This document shows, piece after piece, positions 11,709-24,417 of a stretch of 64,000 nt of DNA. Origin of the DNA: Carex sylvatica (lineage: Eukaryota; Streptophyta; Magnoliopsida; Poales; Cyperaceae). The notes under the pieces were generated by a model. That model had not been told where the DNA came from. It ran no database searches and saw only the letters and a list, made by a program, of their open reading frames with translations. The DNA lies in NCBI GenBank assembly GCA_964058845.1, contig CAXKVR010000936.1:67001-131000 (forward strand), in the 5' to 3' direction. A program made the position numbers and the translations under genes. The first letter of the stretch is position 1. Every line of letters starts with the position of its first letter.

Positions 11709-14700
11709 TGATTGAAGTACTTTTCATCAAAATTACAATAGCTGCACAACTGTTAACATAAGAACTGCCATACAACTCTCAAGCAGCTGAGGCGAAGGCT
11801 CAGGTCCCATTGAATTTGGAGGTAAGGCCTAATGAGGAGGAGATAATTTTTGAGCTGAAACTTGAAATTGAAATTATTGACTCTTGAATTTTAATCAAAT
11901 TGAAATCGATTAGTTTTGTGAAAAACAAAATTATCTTATATATCATATCAGCCAAACAATAGGTCGCTAAGAGAGAGATAGAGAAAGATATTACCTTAGT
12001 TGAGAACTCAGAGGCCAACAATTTAACCGTTAAAAGAGAAATAGGGTTTCTAAAATTGAGGTACGAGGGAAGAGATCGTCAACGCCAGGAGAGTCGGAAG
12101 GAGGCAATGAAGGGAGATATCATTTTTCTCACGAATTTCTCTCTTCTCACTTCTCTTTTTGCGAAATTATGGGAAGACAAAGGAGGAAGAAGGAAGGAAG
12201 GAAGAAAGAAAAGCAAATTTTGAATTTAATTGATGAATCGGGTATAAAACTTATTTCATATGGATTTTGTTTGACCGCTTCTAATCTAGCAATTGATAAA
12301 AAAAGAGAGATCCAACGGTAGATTTGTCCATCAGAACCAAACTAGGTTCGATGGACATCGGACCTACACTGATTCCCTGTTTTAAATACTTACTGGTACA
12401 CCTTTAAATCTGGCAGGGATGGAAATGTAAATAATTTACATTGAGGCCATGTTGTATAAAGTTTAGGCCCTTGGTGATTTCCCTTGTCAAAGGGGTCTAA
12501 GTGTAAAGATGTGTAATTTTTAACTAAATTCACGGCTAAGTTAGATGGGAAATTGGGTTCGGCTGAATTTAATAAATTAGAAATGGGCCTTTGATTTTTA
12601 ATTTGATTTGGGCTCTAAACATTCCTGGATCAAATCTGAATTTTTTTCAAGACAATTATGATATGGATTTGAGCTTTTTGATCAGAGCCGAAAATGAATA
12701 CAAACAAAAATTTATTCTAGAAATCTGAATTGGGTTCTAATTTCAACCCTTTTAAGGGTACTAATATAAAAGAACTGGCTTTAATTTGTGAATTAGATTA
12801 TCTCTTTTTTTTTTTTTCTTTTTTTTCTTTTTTTTGAGAATGCTGAAAAAGCTTACCACCATGTAGGTATATATATCAAGTGGGAATTGTCTAATTTTCT
12901 CATAAAAATCTTAGTAAGTTAACGCCCTTGCTATAATTAGAATCATGAAATTGTGTCAGATAAGCCGAATAATTTATGATGTCAACCAATGAAAAATTAT
13001 CCTGCTAATTGTCCTGCCTCTGCCATAAGCATGTGTACTCTATTCTAAATGTTATTATTATATTTAGTCATTGAAATGAGTAATAATAGTTGTTAATGTA
13101 TTTCCCATAGGTAGAATTCAATTTCTAAAAACAAACAATACTACAAATAAAACAGAGCTCTTATCTTATTTGCTGCATTTGGCAAACATAGGGTTATAGT
13201 TTGTAATTAGTTGATGACAGTTAGATAATAGTTAGAAGCTGTCTTATGTTATGACACTACATATGTGTTGGTTATATATAAACCTCAGCATCGTATCAAT
13301 TCAAAGTTAATGAAAATACAAATCATTATGTCATTCTCCTCTCTATATCATATCTGTCAACACAAGTTTGCAAACCAAAAAGTACCATATGAAGTGCAAC
13401 CCTATAATCCAAACCTAACAAATTTCTTAAAAACACAGAACTCCGCATAAAACTAATACCAGATAAATAATATCGAGATTTCTACCAGAAGATCAACTCA
13501 GCCGACGAAAAATTTCAACTACCTAACAAAAATTTTTGGTGTTACATATACATCAGGCGAAGACGTAAAATTTAATTAGTGTTCACTGGTCTTACCGGAA
13601 TTATTCAAAAGCTATTTGCTTCTTGAACATACAATCTCATCTAAAAAAAAAAAGTGTCTATGAGGTTATCATTGTAAATAAAATTGACAGAGATAATTTT
13701 TTGCTGCTGACAATATTAGTAATAGGTTTTAAATTAATGTAGATAAGATTAAAAAAAAAGTTCTATAAGTATCTTTGAGAATATATAAATAGCATATGAA
13801 AATTTATGTGAAATTTTGAGCATTGTTTGGAATTTTTAAACTTGGTGCCGAATACCAAGAGAAAAATACCAATTATCAACTTTACATATGAAAATCTATG
13901 TGCCTGTTCAGCTGGACTCTAAGATCTCATTTCTTTTACTAAATATGAATTTGCAAGCAGCATGTTCTCTTCTACTAAATATATGATTACTAAAATCAGA
14001 TAGCATAAAATTTAATAATAATAATTAAGGTGAAAATATCAATTAAAGCGAGCATGTATACTAGAGCTACCTTCAACTACTCAAGAAAATCGATCACCCC
14101 CCCCCCCCCCCCCCCCCCAATTTTTTTTTTTCTTTCGAAGAAACCAGCATCAAGCCAATTAATTAAAACCCTAATCCTTGCTTAAACATTATTTTCTCGT
14201 GTCATTTTAATCTACTGCATTTAGCTATGGAAACATTGTATGATATATATGGAATTGTCATTCCGTACAAATAATAATTGTTTCAGAATTAATTTTTTCA
14301 ATAATAATTTTTATAAATGAAAAATGTTGTGCGGTTGAATAAATTTTGGACATTAAATAAATAACTTTCTTAAAACTCTAAATATTTATATTATAAAATA
14401 ACACCATATCCATATGACAGTGTATGAAATTCATAAAAATAATAATATATACATATATCATCTCTAAAGTAGAAAAGAGAGCACGAAAGAAAAAAAAATA
14501 GTCATCCGATTATAATAAATAAAAATAAATGAAATTGGACATATGAAATATTGATAATATAGGTAACGTAAGTAAAAAAGATTTGAAACTTAAATCTTTA
14601 TAAAATAATTTGCTCTTGACATTGATCGGTGGGCTACGAAATCGATGAGGCTTTTGATGTTAACATAAATTGAGGAGATATTGTTTTTCTATTATTTAAT

Positions 14701-14932
14701 TGTTCTTCGTTTCCTTAATTTTTAAGTTTTGATGCATGCATGTCGTCTTAAATTAATGTTGCCAAATGGATATGGGAAGATTAAAAGTTACAATCCACTG
14801 AATAATTGCTCAAATAATTAATTAATTTACTATCTGTCATCATTGAATGATCGATATATAAATTTTGGACATTAAATAAATAAGTTTCTTAAAACTCTAA
14901 ATATTTTTATATATATATATATATATATATAA
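11709..14932. other. gene-free AT-rich stretch
   Basis: No supported gene. It holds a T-rich run (12805-12836), a GGTTCGATGGACATCGGACC block near 12343 related to the inverted element at 15159, and an uninterrupted run of 22 C at 14097-14118. A 48-bp direct duplication with one difference lies at 14340-14387 and 14860-14907 (core TTTTGGACATTAAATAAATA). Confidence 0.5.
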
Positions 14933-14976
14933 AGGTTGGCTACTATATATGCTTATATAAGCATAGTAGCCAACCT
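14933..14976. repeat. 44-bp near-perfect palindrome
   Basis: AGGTTGGCTACT at the left is answered by AGTAGCCAACCT at the right, with an inner palindrome ATGCTTATATAAGCAT. It sits between a TA microsatellite and a CT/TA microsatellite, the same setting as the foldback elements. It may be a deletion product consisting of little more than the two termini. Confidence 0.7.
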
Positions 14977-15158
14977 CTCTCTATATATATATGATGTATC
15001 TATACTTAACATATAATTAATGAAATGAATCCTTTTCTCACTCATTCTTTTTGTTTAGAAGTCATGAATTGATCGATCTTCCAGGTGGCAGCTAGCTAGA
15101 GGAAGCTACTAATTAAAAACTAAAGACATGAGCATCGATGCATGGGAGGATCACTTCG

Positions 15159-15352
15159 GAGTAGGTCCGATGCCCATTGAACCTACTTTGGTTCGATGGG
15201 TGATCTGGCCATCTAATTGCATCAAGAATCATGCGCTTCTATTAAAATCCGTATGAGTTTTTATCAATTTATGTGCGCATAGATCTTAATGCTAATCGTA
15301 CGGTGATAGAGCTAACTGAATGCCCATCGAACCTACTCCCGTTTATGTGAGG
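15159..15352. mobile_element. probable inverted-repeat element
   Basis: GGAGTAGGTCCGATGCCCAT on the left pairs with ATGCCCATCGAACCTACTCC on the right about 170 bases away. Similar GGTTCGATGG.CATCGGACC wording occurs at 12343. No target duplication was found, so the exact ends and class are uncertain. Confidence 0.45.
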
Positions 15353-15359
15353 ATTGATC

Positions 15360-16876
15360 ACCTAGCTCACCAAAATTTCGAGTTGGTCAAATGATATATT
15401 GGGCTAGCTATATATTAACTACGTACTATCCTCAAGGCACTGATATATATATATATATATATATGGATCACTATGGCAAATATATATGTGTTTGTCTTTC
15501 TAGAGCTTCAAATTAAGAGAATCTATCGATGTTAGAGCAATATTCGAATTTGCTCTGCTGATCGAACAATCATAGAATTTCATCAGTTGTTTGGACTTTG
15601 GTTAGAGGAAATATATATATCTAATATTGTTATTTAATATGTACTATATATATGTGTGTGTGTGTGTTAAAATTAATTACAGCGACAGGCGACAGGTAAA
15701 TTAATCATATACAACAACACATTGGAATAGTACAAGCTAGTTTCAAGGCTTTCTGTGTGAGCACCTTCAAAAGCTTAATTAGAGAGGACAATTAATATAC
15801 CAATATCTCTTTCGATGTGATGGCAAGATTTTTATTGCCCATCGAATTATATTGGTGGCTTATTCACCAGTACTATAAGAATTAAAACTAAAATGTATAT
15901 TTGTAAACACAATAAACTATTTTTAATATTTTATTTTATTTTTGTTAAAAGCTATGTTGCTTTTATCCAAGAGATCCACAATCATTTTTTTCTCCAAGTT
16001 GCATACTGATTTCTTCTGATATTTTGTTGGGCAGCAGGTCTTTCCGTGGTTATACCATAACAATGATTTGCGGTTCTTTACATAGTGTAATGCATGTAAG
16101 TGCATTATGAGCTCTTTTTTCATTCTCTTGTGAATTATGAATTCTTCTTTACTTTCTTTATATACATGTGTGTGTGTGTGTGAAGGAAGAAATTTAAATT
16201 AGAATATATATATATATATATAGTTGTTTTGTGATTTTTTATTTTTTATAATGATGCTACGTACTAGAAAGCATGCATATGCCACAATTAATTAATACAG
16301 ATCATCCAGATTTAATTTTGTTGTTGCTAATTTATGGATGCTTTATATATCCAGGTCAAACTATGACTCCACTTTCTCATTACTATATATAGAGAAGATC
16401 ACTATGTATGTCACACTTTCTCATTACTATCAATAATTTTATGAACCTTCATGCGTGCTTACTTGGTGCATGGTTGCTTCTTGTAGCTAGATTATAATTG
16501 TTGTTTATTATTATACTCTTCTTCATGTGGTTGCATAAGATCTCAGTTTTGTACCTATTTATGTATTTAATTTATTAATATATGTGTAGGATCTAGTTAC
16601 AGAATTATGGACTTTAAACCGAGAAGATTTCGGTATGTTGATGCGAAGACAAAACACAAATGGGCCCCGGCCCATTAAGCACCTAATGGAACTAATTTCC
16701 GTTAAAGAAATAATATACAGTTTGGAGCTGAGCGGAGAGAAGAGAAGAGAAAGAGAAACACTATTTTATACAAAAATACAATCCGGGGTTTGAATTGATT
16801 TTAACTAAATTAATGTAATCAAACAGTTGATAATAATTAAGACTGGATTAAATGTTCCAAAATTCAAAATGAAACT
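15360..16876. other. gene-free AT-rich stretch
   Basis: No supported gene. Several TA and TG microsatellites are present (15450, 15652, 16168, 16206). A short GC-richer patch at 16663-16684 includes GGGCCCCGGCCCATTA, which has the look of a site II-type promoter word but has no gene attached that I can see. Confidence 0.5.
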
Positions 16877-16886
16877 TGTTGAGCAC

Positions 16887-17006
16887 GGGTATACGTTTTG
16901 ACAGAGCAGATTTTAATTCATGCAAGGCAGATCACATACACAGTTATTTTGACTCTACTGCTCATGCTCTGTATGAATTAAAAACAACTCTGTCAAAATG
17001 TGTATC
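16887..17006. mobile_element. 120-bp Mutator-like MITE with target duplication
   Basis: The termini are inverted (GTATACGTTTTGACAGAG on the left, CTCTGTCAAAATGTGTAT on the right) and the inverted similarity continues inward through the TTTTAATTCATGCA region. The element is flanked by identical TGTTGAGCAC at 16877-16886 and 17007-17016. A 9-10 bp duplication fits a Mutator-like mechanism. Confidence 0.75.
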
Positions 17007-17016
17007 TGTTGAGCAC

Positions 17017-18272
17017 AACAATGGGTTCAAAATAAATTTGTGAATATGCCTTGTATGGCTGTATGAATTCATATATGTTGTTCTTTAAAAACAAAAATGA
17101 AAAATAGACGTTTTCTAGCTCTCTGAAAGCATTAATTGAGCATGACTTGTAAACATATGCACTCACAAATTAAGCATACATAAAATTGTCAATAAATTTA
17201 TGTCGAAATATCATTGTTAAAGAATTTAAAATATAAATAAGATTAAAAGAAAATGGAGCATAACAGTTAATGAGTTAAGTATTACGTCCTTGAATAGTTA
17301 TATATATAAATCTATTTAGCATTGCAATTCTGCTTATACATCGATCTTCTCATCATTTTAAAGCCTTTAACGTACTACGTCATTGAGAGCCTGAAAATTA
17401 AGTTGTATAAATTTCATGCATGATACAATAACTAATGGATGGTTTGCTCCAATTAAAAATAATAGTGGGCTGATATTTACAAAACCATTTTTATTCTTTT
17501 ACACAGTATTATTTAATATTTTAATTTAAGAACCACTCTATCCTCTATTCATATTAATTTTTCAATACCTGCTTTGTTCTCATATTATTGTTGTCGATCT
17601 TCCTCTAGTTTCTTCAATATTAACTTCAATACTTTAGCATAAATTGTTGATTTCTCATTTAATTTTTCTTAGTTTTTGGAATTTGAGATTATTTTTTTTG
17701 GGTTCAATATTAGTGGAGGTTAGCTGAGCCTGAAAATTTTGGGGCGAATGAAAGAATTTCCTGAGATTTAATTAGAAATTTTATATTTACTAATAAACAA
17801 TAATCAGATTCTCCATGACAGAATAAAGTTTGATGTAATGCATTTTTTTTCTTATGTGTTTATAAATTAATTACGGTGACACTATAAACATGTTGACAAG
17901 TTTCGAAGTCTTAATTTATTATCCTTTATGTAAATAATTTTTATTATAAAATAAATAAAAATAATACGAGGATATATTACATGAAAAAAATTAATTTTAT
18001 AGAAGAAACCGGATTTTTTTTCTAACTACTTTACTAATGTCACATAATATTTCATACTTAAACTAAAGAAGAAAAAATTACGTTCTTTTAAAACTGTCTA
18101 AGAAATTAAATTTATTTTTCTTTTTTTTCTGCACGACAAAGATCTCAAGGCCTGTAGTATTTTAAAATAATTTCTATAAATTGAGTGTTTTTTTACCATG
18201 ATAGTTTGGGTACCATTATCGTTATTATTGTTAGAAAAATGAACGCTTAGTGAATTCAGACGAATCATAGTG
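17017..18272. other. gene-free AT-rich stretch
   Basis: No gene, RNA or recognisable element seen. The DNA is AT-rich with poly-T and poly-A tracts. Confidence 0.4.
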
Positions 18273-18280
18273 AATGTGGA

Positions 18281-18625
18281 TAGAGTGGGAAAAATGGCAC
18301 GCCGGAGCCGGCTCCGTCACGGCACGGCACAGATGTCAGATACGTGCCGTGTCTCGCGTGTCCTGTGCCGTGATCAATTGTTAGCAAAGAAGACACGGCA
18401 TGGCACAGCACGGCACGGAACACAGCACGGCACGAAACACGGCACGGCACGGAACGGGAGAAGGTAGGAGACTAGGAGCACCGACTTGGTCACGGCACGA
18501 CTTGATCACGGCACGACTTAGTCACGGCACGCGAGTCACGGCGTGACTCGCGTGCCGTGACCATTCGCATGCTGTAACCACCCCTCATAATTTTGATCAC
18601 GGCACGGCACGTTTTTTCCACACTA
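18281..18625. mobile_element. hAT-type MITE packed with CACGGCA repeats
   Basis: The element begins TAGAGTGGGAAAAATGG and ends TTTTTTCCACACTA, and is bracketed by a perfect 8-bp duplication AATGTGGA (18273-18280 and 18626-18633), the size made by hAT transposases. The interior is a GC-rich island in AT-rich surroundings. It is built from many direct and inverted copies of CACGGCA/TGCCGTG, including a tandem GACTTGGTCACGGCAC-like unit near 18480-18530. It is non-coding; the small open frames inside are repeat artefacts. Confidence 0.85.
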
Positions 18626-18633
18626 AATGTGGA

Positions 18634-19586
18634 TGCCAATGTTTTTACATGCGGATTTCATACTGTATGCGATCACATATGTTAATTTTAATACAGACTT
18701 ATATATGCATATTTATAAAAATATCGGAAGTTGCAAATCAAATACTATTAAGATAAGTGATTAAATAAATTATACTATTACGAGTGTTCATTTGCAACTA
18801 GTGATTAAAATAATGAGTAAATTATACTATTACAAATTTTAAATGGACATATACAATAATGAGTAATTAAAATATTCTTAAAATAATAGTTAAATAAATG
18901 GGTAATTCAAATAACAGATAATAAACAGATCATACTATTTCAAATATTTTAGGATTTATATATAGTCACATCGTTATTAAAATATTCTTTAATAGGTAAA
19001 CTAATTATATTTGTCAGCATTGATTGTTATAATATTTTTAATAATAGTTTAATAGATAAGATAAATCAAAAGATGTAATGAAAATTAATGTCATATGCAG
19101 CGGTGTTCGATCTTCAACTCTAAATTTTATTAATTAAATTAATAATGATCGAATTAATATCGGAATATGCATCTAAAATACTCCAAAATATATACAAGCT
19201 CAGTCAGTCAGCCACACAAGATAACTTACTAACTGCTATTCCACCACACAAGATCTATATATAAACATGAGATATATATATATATATATATATATCGATC
19301 GATCAGAGGACCAGATGCGATCGAATTCATTCAAACCTGGCCTGATGCATGTGTCAATGTCATCTTAATTAATTATCACGAAGCACTTGTCAGTTGAGAC
19401 GTTGGTAAATGGAAAATGGAAAATGAAAAATGAAAATTGGAGATGAATTAATTAATTAAGCCTCTTGTCTGTTGGTAACTAATTCGTTTTTCCTTCCAAA
19501 CCATCTAAGAGTGATTAAATATTTTTTTTGGTAGCTTTATTTAATTTTGTGACAACTTAATTAACAGTAAAATCTTGTATCGATTC
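18634..19586. other. gene-free AT-rich stretch
   Basis: No gene seen. AT-rich DNA with a TA microsatellite near 19275. Confidence 0.4.
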
Positions 19587-19860
19587 CACTACCATCCGTT
19601 GAAATTACATTTTATCATCTATTGTTGAACTGTTTGGCTATCGCTCCGATAGAAAAATAAAATAAAATAAAAATATATGTGCATATGCCATCGGTTGAAT
19701 ACCAATGGTATTGGTCACTTCACCATCGGTTGAACAACTGAACAACAGATAGTATTAACTATATTTAACATCGGTTGCAAAAACTAAACAACAGATAGTG
19801 TTGACTATCTTTATCATCGGTTAAAAATTTTAATAAACCGTTGATGTTGATATTTTTTAT
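19587..19860. mobile_element. possible CACTA element terminus
   Basis: The tract begins CACTACCATCCGTTG and then carries four or five spaced copies of CATCGGTTGAA-like words, with a roughly 60-base unit (CATCGGTTG...AACAACAGATAGT) repeating. Short subterminal motifs repeated behind a CACTA end are the structure of En/Spm-type elements. The opposite end and a 3-bp duplication were not found. Confidence 0.35.
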
Positions 19861-22097
19861 TTTTTTAATATATGATATAAGTACTATTGACTATTTTTTT
19901 TGTTTTTTTAATGTTTCACAAGAATATTAGGAAAAACCTTCCTGAATGACTGACTATGTTTCTCAAAAAAGTAAACTTACACTTCAAAAATCCAATGATG
20001 ATGCAATTAATACAGAAAACTAATAATGAAGAAAATCCAAAGGAAATTAAACAAAAAGGCAAAATGACTAGTTGAAGAAAATAAATGTACATATATAGAT
20101 ATGTGAGATATATTCCAAAATAACGTATAAATTGATTATATATGTATGCTACAAAAAGAGAAGAACAGACATATATATATCTATATATTGTTCTTGAGAC
20201 TCCTAATTTGTTCCTGGCAAGGGTTGACATATAAATAATAAATGGTTTGAATGATCTCGATCGCCAGATTTGTAACTTAGAATATATATAAAAGAGCATA
20301 CATCTATCTATATTCATTAACTGTGAATTAATATAAAAAAATCTTAATTAAAATTAAAGATGCATGCATGGTTTGTAAATTAAAGAGGTAACTCAAATTA
20401 TTAATTTGAGCGCGGTCGATCGATATTTGTAGATATCGAATTGGCTGCATGTATTGATTATTTAATTTATATATAAAGATATTGTTTTCGGATTTATGAA
20501 ATAAATTAACTGAGGTGGAATGCACAAATCTCTTTAATATTCGTACAAAGATAGATCAGATATATATGGTCCAAATCTAAACTCAAAATTTGAGTTATAT
20601 ACCTTAATTAGCTGATATGAATTCTTAGTAGTTGACTTTGTCGGAACTTAATTTTTTGTTTTACAAACTTTTTTAGAGAAAAAAGAAAAAATTGTTTCTA
20701 CTTTTATATATGTTCATGGACAAACAATCGGCTAAATTTTATTAATCATAAGGTTACAAATTAATTTTCTACAAAATTAAAATCTTAAAAATATATAATC
20801 AAACCGTCAAGAAATGAGAATGATCAATCAGATGTGAGTTTTTTTTTCTCTAATAACCAGTCAAGATGCATATGATTAAAAGCCCGACAAGAATCTAAAG
20901 TCAAACTGATATGATATGATATGATATGATTATGACCCAACTAGCATGTCTTCTTGTTGTTGCCACCTCTAGTTATGACATTATGTATATATATATGGAC
21001 TACTAATTAAGTATTCACTGAGAATATATTGTTTAATTTAACAATATTAACAATTAATTGTCAAAATTAAATTAAATAAAATAACAAATCCAACATCCTA
21101 AGTATATAGTACATATATAGCATGCGTATTAAAAATGATGAAATTGACAGACTTTTCATTGTTCACAAAAATATTTGGTTATGAACGACATATAAATTAT
21201 ATCATATTTTCAATTTAGTTATGATGGCATAACGTATATAGAAGATTATGTAAAAAATAAATATGCAAAAGTATAATCATTACCGATCATTAAAAAAAAT
21301 ATATTAATGACTTGTGTAACATATATATATATATTTCATTTTGATATACAAATACTGCATCAAAAGATTGAGTGCATATATTATATATTTTATTTGGCTC
21401 CATTAAAACTTACAAAGAGAATATATACATGTGTCTGAATATTTCCACTACGATTGGCAATAATAAACTTAAAAAATAAATAGCAATGCTGCATAATAAA
21501 TACGTACGATACAAGTTGTTTTTCAAAAAGTTGGTTTCTTGATTTTTTTTTTAACCACAAATTTAATGCACCAATTTCTAGAGAATTTTTAGACTGAAGT
21601 TGTATGAATCTTAAAGTGACCAAGGCTTATAGCGCAAAAAAATAATAAAATGTACTGTAGCTTCCATTTTAATATTATCGTCTTACGTAGAGGTAATTTC
21701 AAAATCTGTTATTTTTGTAAGACAAAGGATAAAAGATTTAAGAAAATAACTTATTATTGCAATATTATTTTCAACTTTATATGTATCCCTATTTATACTA
21801 AAAGCCATTCAAAAATTAACCGTTACACTATTCACTATTTTATTTAATTACAAGACACTATTTTCTACAAAATAGCCGTTATCTTTCTATAATACAAAAT
21901 AAATTTGAATCTATTTCTATATTTTAGCAAGATCAAATTTCAAAAGAAATTTGCTTAGAACTAAGATTTTAAAATTATACGTGAGTGAATTGTATGTGCC
22001 TATTGCCTCCAGTCGACTGATGTTCTTGAAAAAGTTTGATCAGGGTGGAAAGAGGGGTTGCAAAAGTTTGATATTGTGATTTGTCAACCGCTTAAAT
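19861..22097. other. gene-free AT-rich stretch
   Basis: No supported gene. TA microsatellites and a block at 20515-20595 related to 10030-10110. Open frames here are short, hydrophobic or K/I/F/Y-rich, and look like AT-rich noise. Confidence 0.4.
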
Positions 22098-22106
22098 CTG
22101 AATATA

Positions 22107-22514
22107 GAGTAGAACTAGGGTGTTCTTAAGCTCACCAAAGTGTTTGGTGAGCTTAATTTTAAAGTTCATTAAATCGGATTCAAATGACGAATCCGAACTA
22201 TTAAAATCCGACTACCTTACGAGTAATGCGTCTAGATGTGAAAATTTTAAACATTCGAATTAATTTAGTATAAAGTCAAGCGGTCAAAATATGTTCAAAA
22301 AATGAATGCACTAAAATTAAATTATTAACCTTCTAATTTTGACCGATGAACTTTATATTAAATTAATTCAAATGTTTAAAATTTTCACATCTAGATGGAT
22401 CACTCGTAAGGTAGACGGATTTCAATGGTTCGGATTCGTCATTTGAAACCGATTTGATGGGTTTTGGAGTTAAGCTCACCAAACACTTTGCTGAGGAACA
22501 CCCTAGTTCTACTC
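22107..22514. mobile_element. Mutator-like foldback MITE with 9-bp target duplication
   Basis: The ends GAGTAGAACTAGGGTGTTC and GAACACCCTAGTTCTACTC are perfect inverted copies, and inverted similarity extends through most of the 408 bp (GGTGAGCTTAA, GGATTCG and CACATCTAGATG arms). The element is flanked by CTGAATATA at 22098-22106 and 22515-22523, a perfect 9-bp duplication. Its core differs from family FB, so it is a separate family. Confidence 0.88.
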
Positions 22515-22523
22515 CTGAATATA

Positions 22524-23490
22524 TATATAATTCGTAAATCTTGTTACCAAAATTCGAATATAATCCGAATATACTGGCTTCATACCATTATCACAAAACC
22601 TTGTGATTTTTTTTAATGAAAATCAAGAGCCATACATATGATGACTACTTTTTATTAAAAAAAAGAAAATAATAATCTTAAAGTGTTAAATTGATCTTGT
22701 ATAAATAAAACAACAAATGATAATTGTAAAGAAGAAATATTAACTAGTCTTCATTCAGATCTCTGACTTTTATAGAGCATAAGATTTTTGAACATCAAAC
22801 CTGTTTATGAAGTCAATCTCTAACTCTCTTTTTTTCTATCTGTTTTCTGATTTTTAAAATTTTGAGTAACCATACCATGGTCATCTCATGCTGAAATTTT
22901 TATTAATAGAAAAATAAATAAATAAATAAATATTGATAATGATTAATAAGGAGGAGATTCGGAGAATTTGAAATATAAGAAAAACGTAATTTTCTGTAAC
23001 ATCCAGAAGACGTTATAGATGAAAACGTTCAAATTAGCAAAATCACATTAACTACTAATTAACAGTTTATGCTAGCCATTTTGATCTATCACGTCGAGAC
23101 ATTTTGAAGAAAAAATAAATTATGGATATTGATTTGTACAACATCTAGACACAATTGTTCAACCCGTGACATTGTTTTTAGTTGTTTTTGTTTTGAAGGA
23201 ATTTATTTTTTAATCAATGGAAGGGTCTAGAAACAATCAATATATGGGTAGATTGTCCCCTTGCCACTGTTTTTGACTAGTAGGTTTTTATTTAAATAGT
23301 GTGATGAAAGAAAAATATCAAGGTCTTGGCTTTCACTTATGTTTACAAGGTGAATATCTTTGAACGTTGTACAAATTAACGTCCATAATTTGTGTTTGTG
23401 CTTTGAGACTTGAGAGTGGTGCCTAGTTAAAAGAATGATCTTAGACCGTTGGTTTCAACAAGTGGTTATGCTTCGGCCCATTAAGTTCTC
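22524..23490. other. gene-free stretch
   Basis: No gene seen. At 23320-23395 there is a short block related to 10100-10190 (TTTCACTTATGTTTACA, then GAACGTT.TACAAATTAACGT). Confidence 0.4.
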
Positions 23491-23600
23491 TTTTCTTTCT
23501 AGGGTTTGGTTTTTGCAACCGGTTGCAGCCGCCCCTGTAGCCCTTCTCCACCTTGACCCAAGTAAGGAAAGAGCGAGAGCGAGGGCGAGTTGATTTGAAG
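23491..23600 (+). promoter_or_regulatory. displaced copy of the RPL24 promoter/leader
   Basis: Read on the plus strand this carries TCTAGGGTTTGG, GGTTGCAG, GCCGCCCC, CCCTTCTCCACCTTGACC, then GGAAAGAGCGAGAGCGAG. The same blocks occur in the same order, on the minus strand, upstream of the RPL24 start codon (about 30741-30890). A stretch of roughly 40 bases present at RPL24 is absent here. No RPL24 exon follows, so it is a promoter/leader fragment without its gene. A GGCCCATTA site II-like word sits just upstream at 23476. Confidence 0.7.
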
Positions 23601-24417
23601 GAGGGACTGAATTCAAGATCAATGTGTACCTCCTCCACCTCCTTGTCTAATCTAATCTAATCTACCTAGGTATCTAACCTTATTTATTCATCATTTAATT
23701 AATTTGACACTGATAGATGACAGATCTAGCATTTCATCTCATTTCTTTTTATTGTTTTTATGTACTAGTAAGTAGGAGAAAGAAAGCTCAGAAGTGTTCA
23801 TTTTGACGGTATTATGGGAGTAGCAAGTAACTAGCAAAACTTTCTGATGTCTGATGTAGGTGTGCTAGTTGTCGTGGATTATGTTTGCTTTCAGCAACCA
23901 AAGCATATATACTCCTGAATTATGTATCAACCTTAATTAGTTTATGGAAGCTATTAGCTATTTTCCTTGTCTGTTTGTCTGTCTGTATGAAGTAATGTAC
24001 TTGACCTGATATGATATCCCTAATTATGAATCAACCTTAGTATGAATTAACAAGCTATTGTCTTACATGTTGCACTTAATTATGGATCGGACGGTGCATC
24101 AGTGAAGTTTTCCTTGTTTTTATTCTCTGTTAATTAAATTATTATTTTCCTTCTTATGTCTGTTTGATGTTTTATATGATAATGAGGCAGACTAAAACAT
24201 TCTTTGATCTAATATTTGAAAGTAAGTAGCACGCACCTGCTCAAAGGTCTGCTTGATGATATTGATTCAAATGACATAAAAATAAATTACATCTTTTATT
24301 CCAAAAAAAAATTACATATTTTTCTAATTACTTATTATTATATTGAAATAATCATTATATGCTCATAGCAACAAAAGATGATAGCTTATCAATTATTATC
24401 GTCTCTCGCTCAATCCC

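Noticed and set aside
18265..18467. Two opposite-strand frames rich in Cys/Arg/His as small proteins
   Set aside because: They are translations of the CACGGCA repeats inside the hAT-type MITE.
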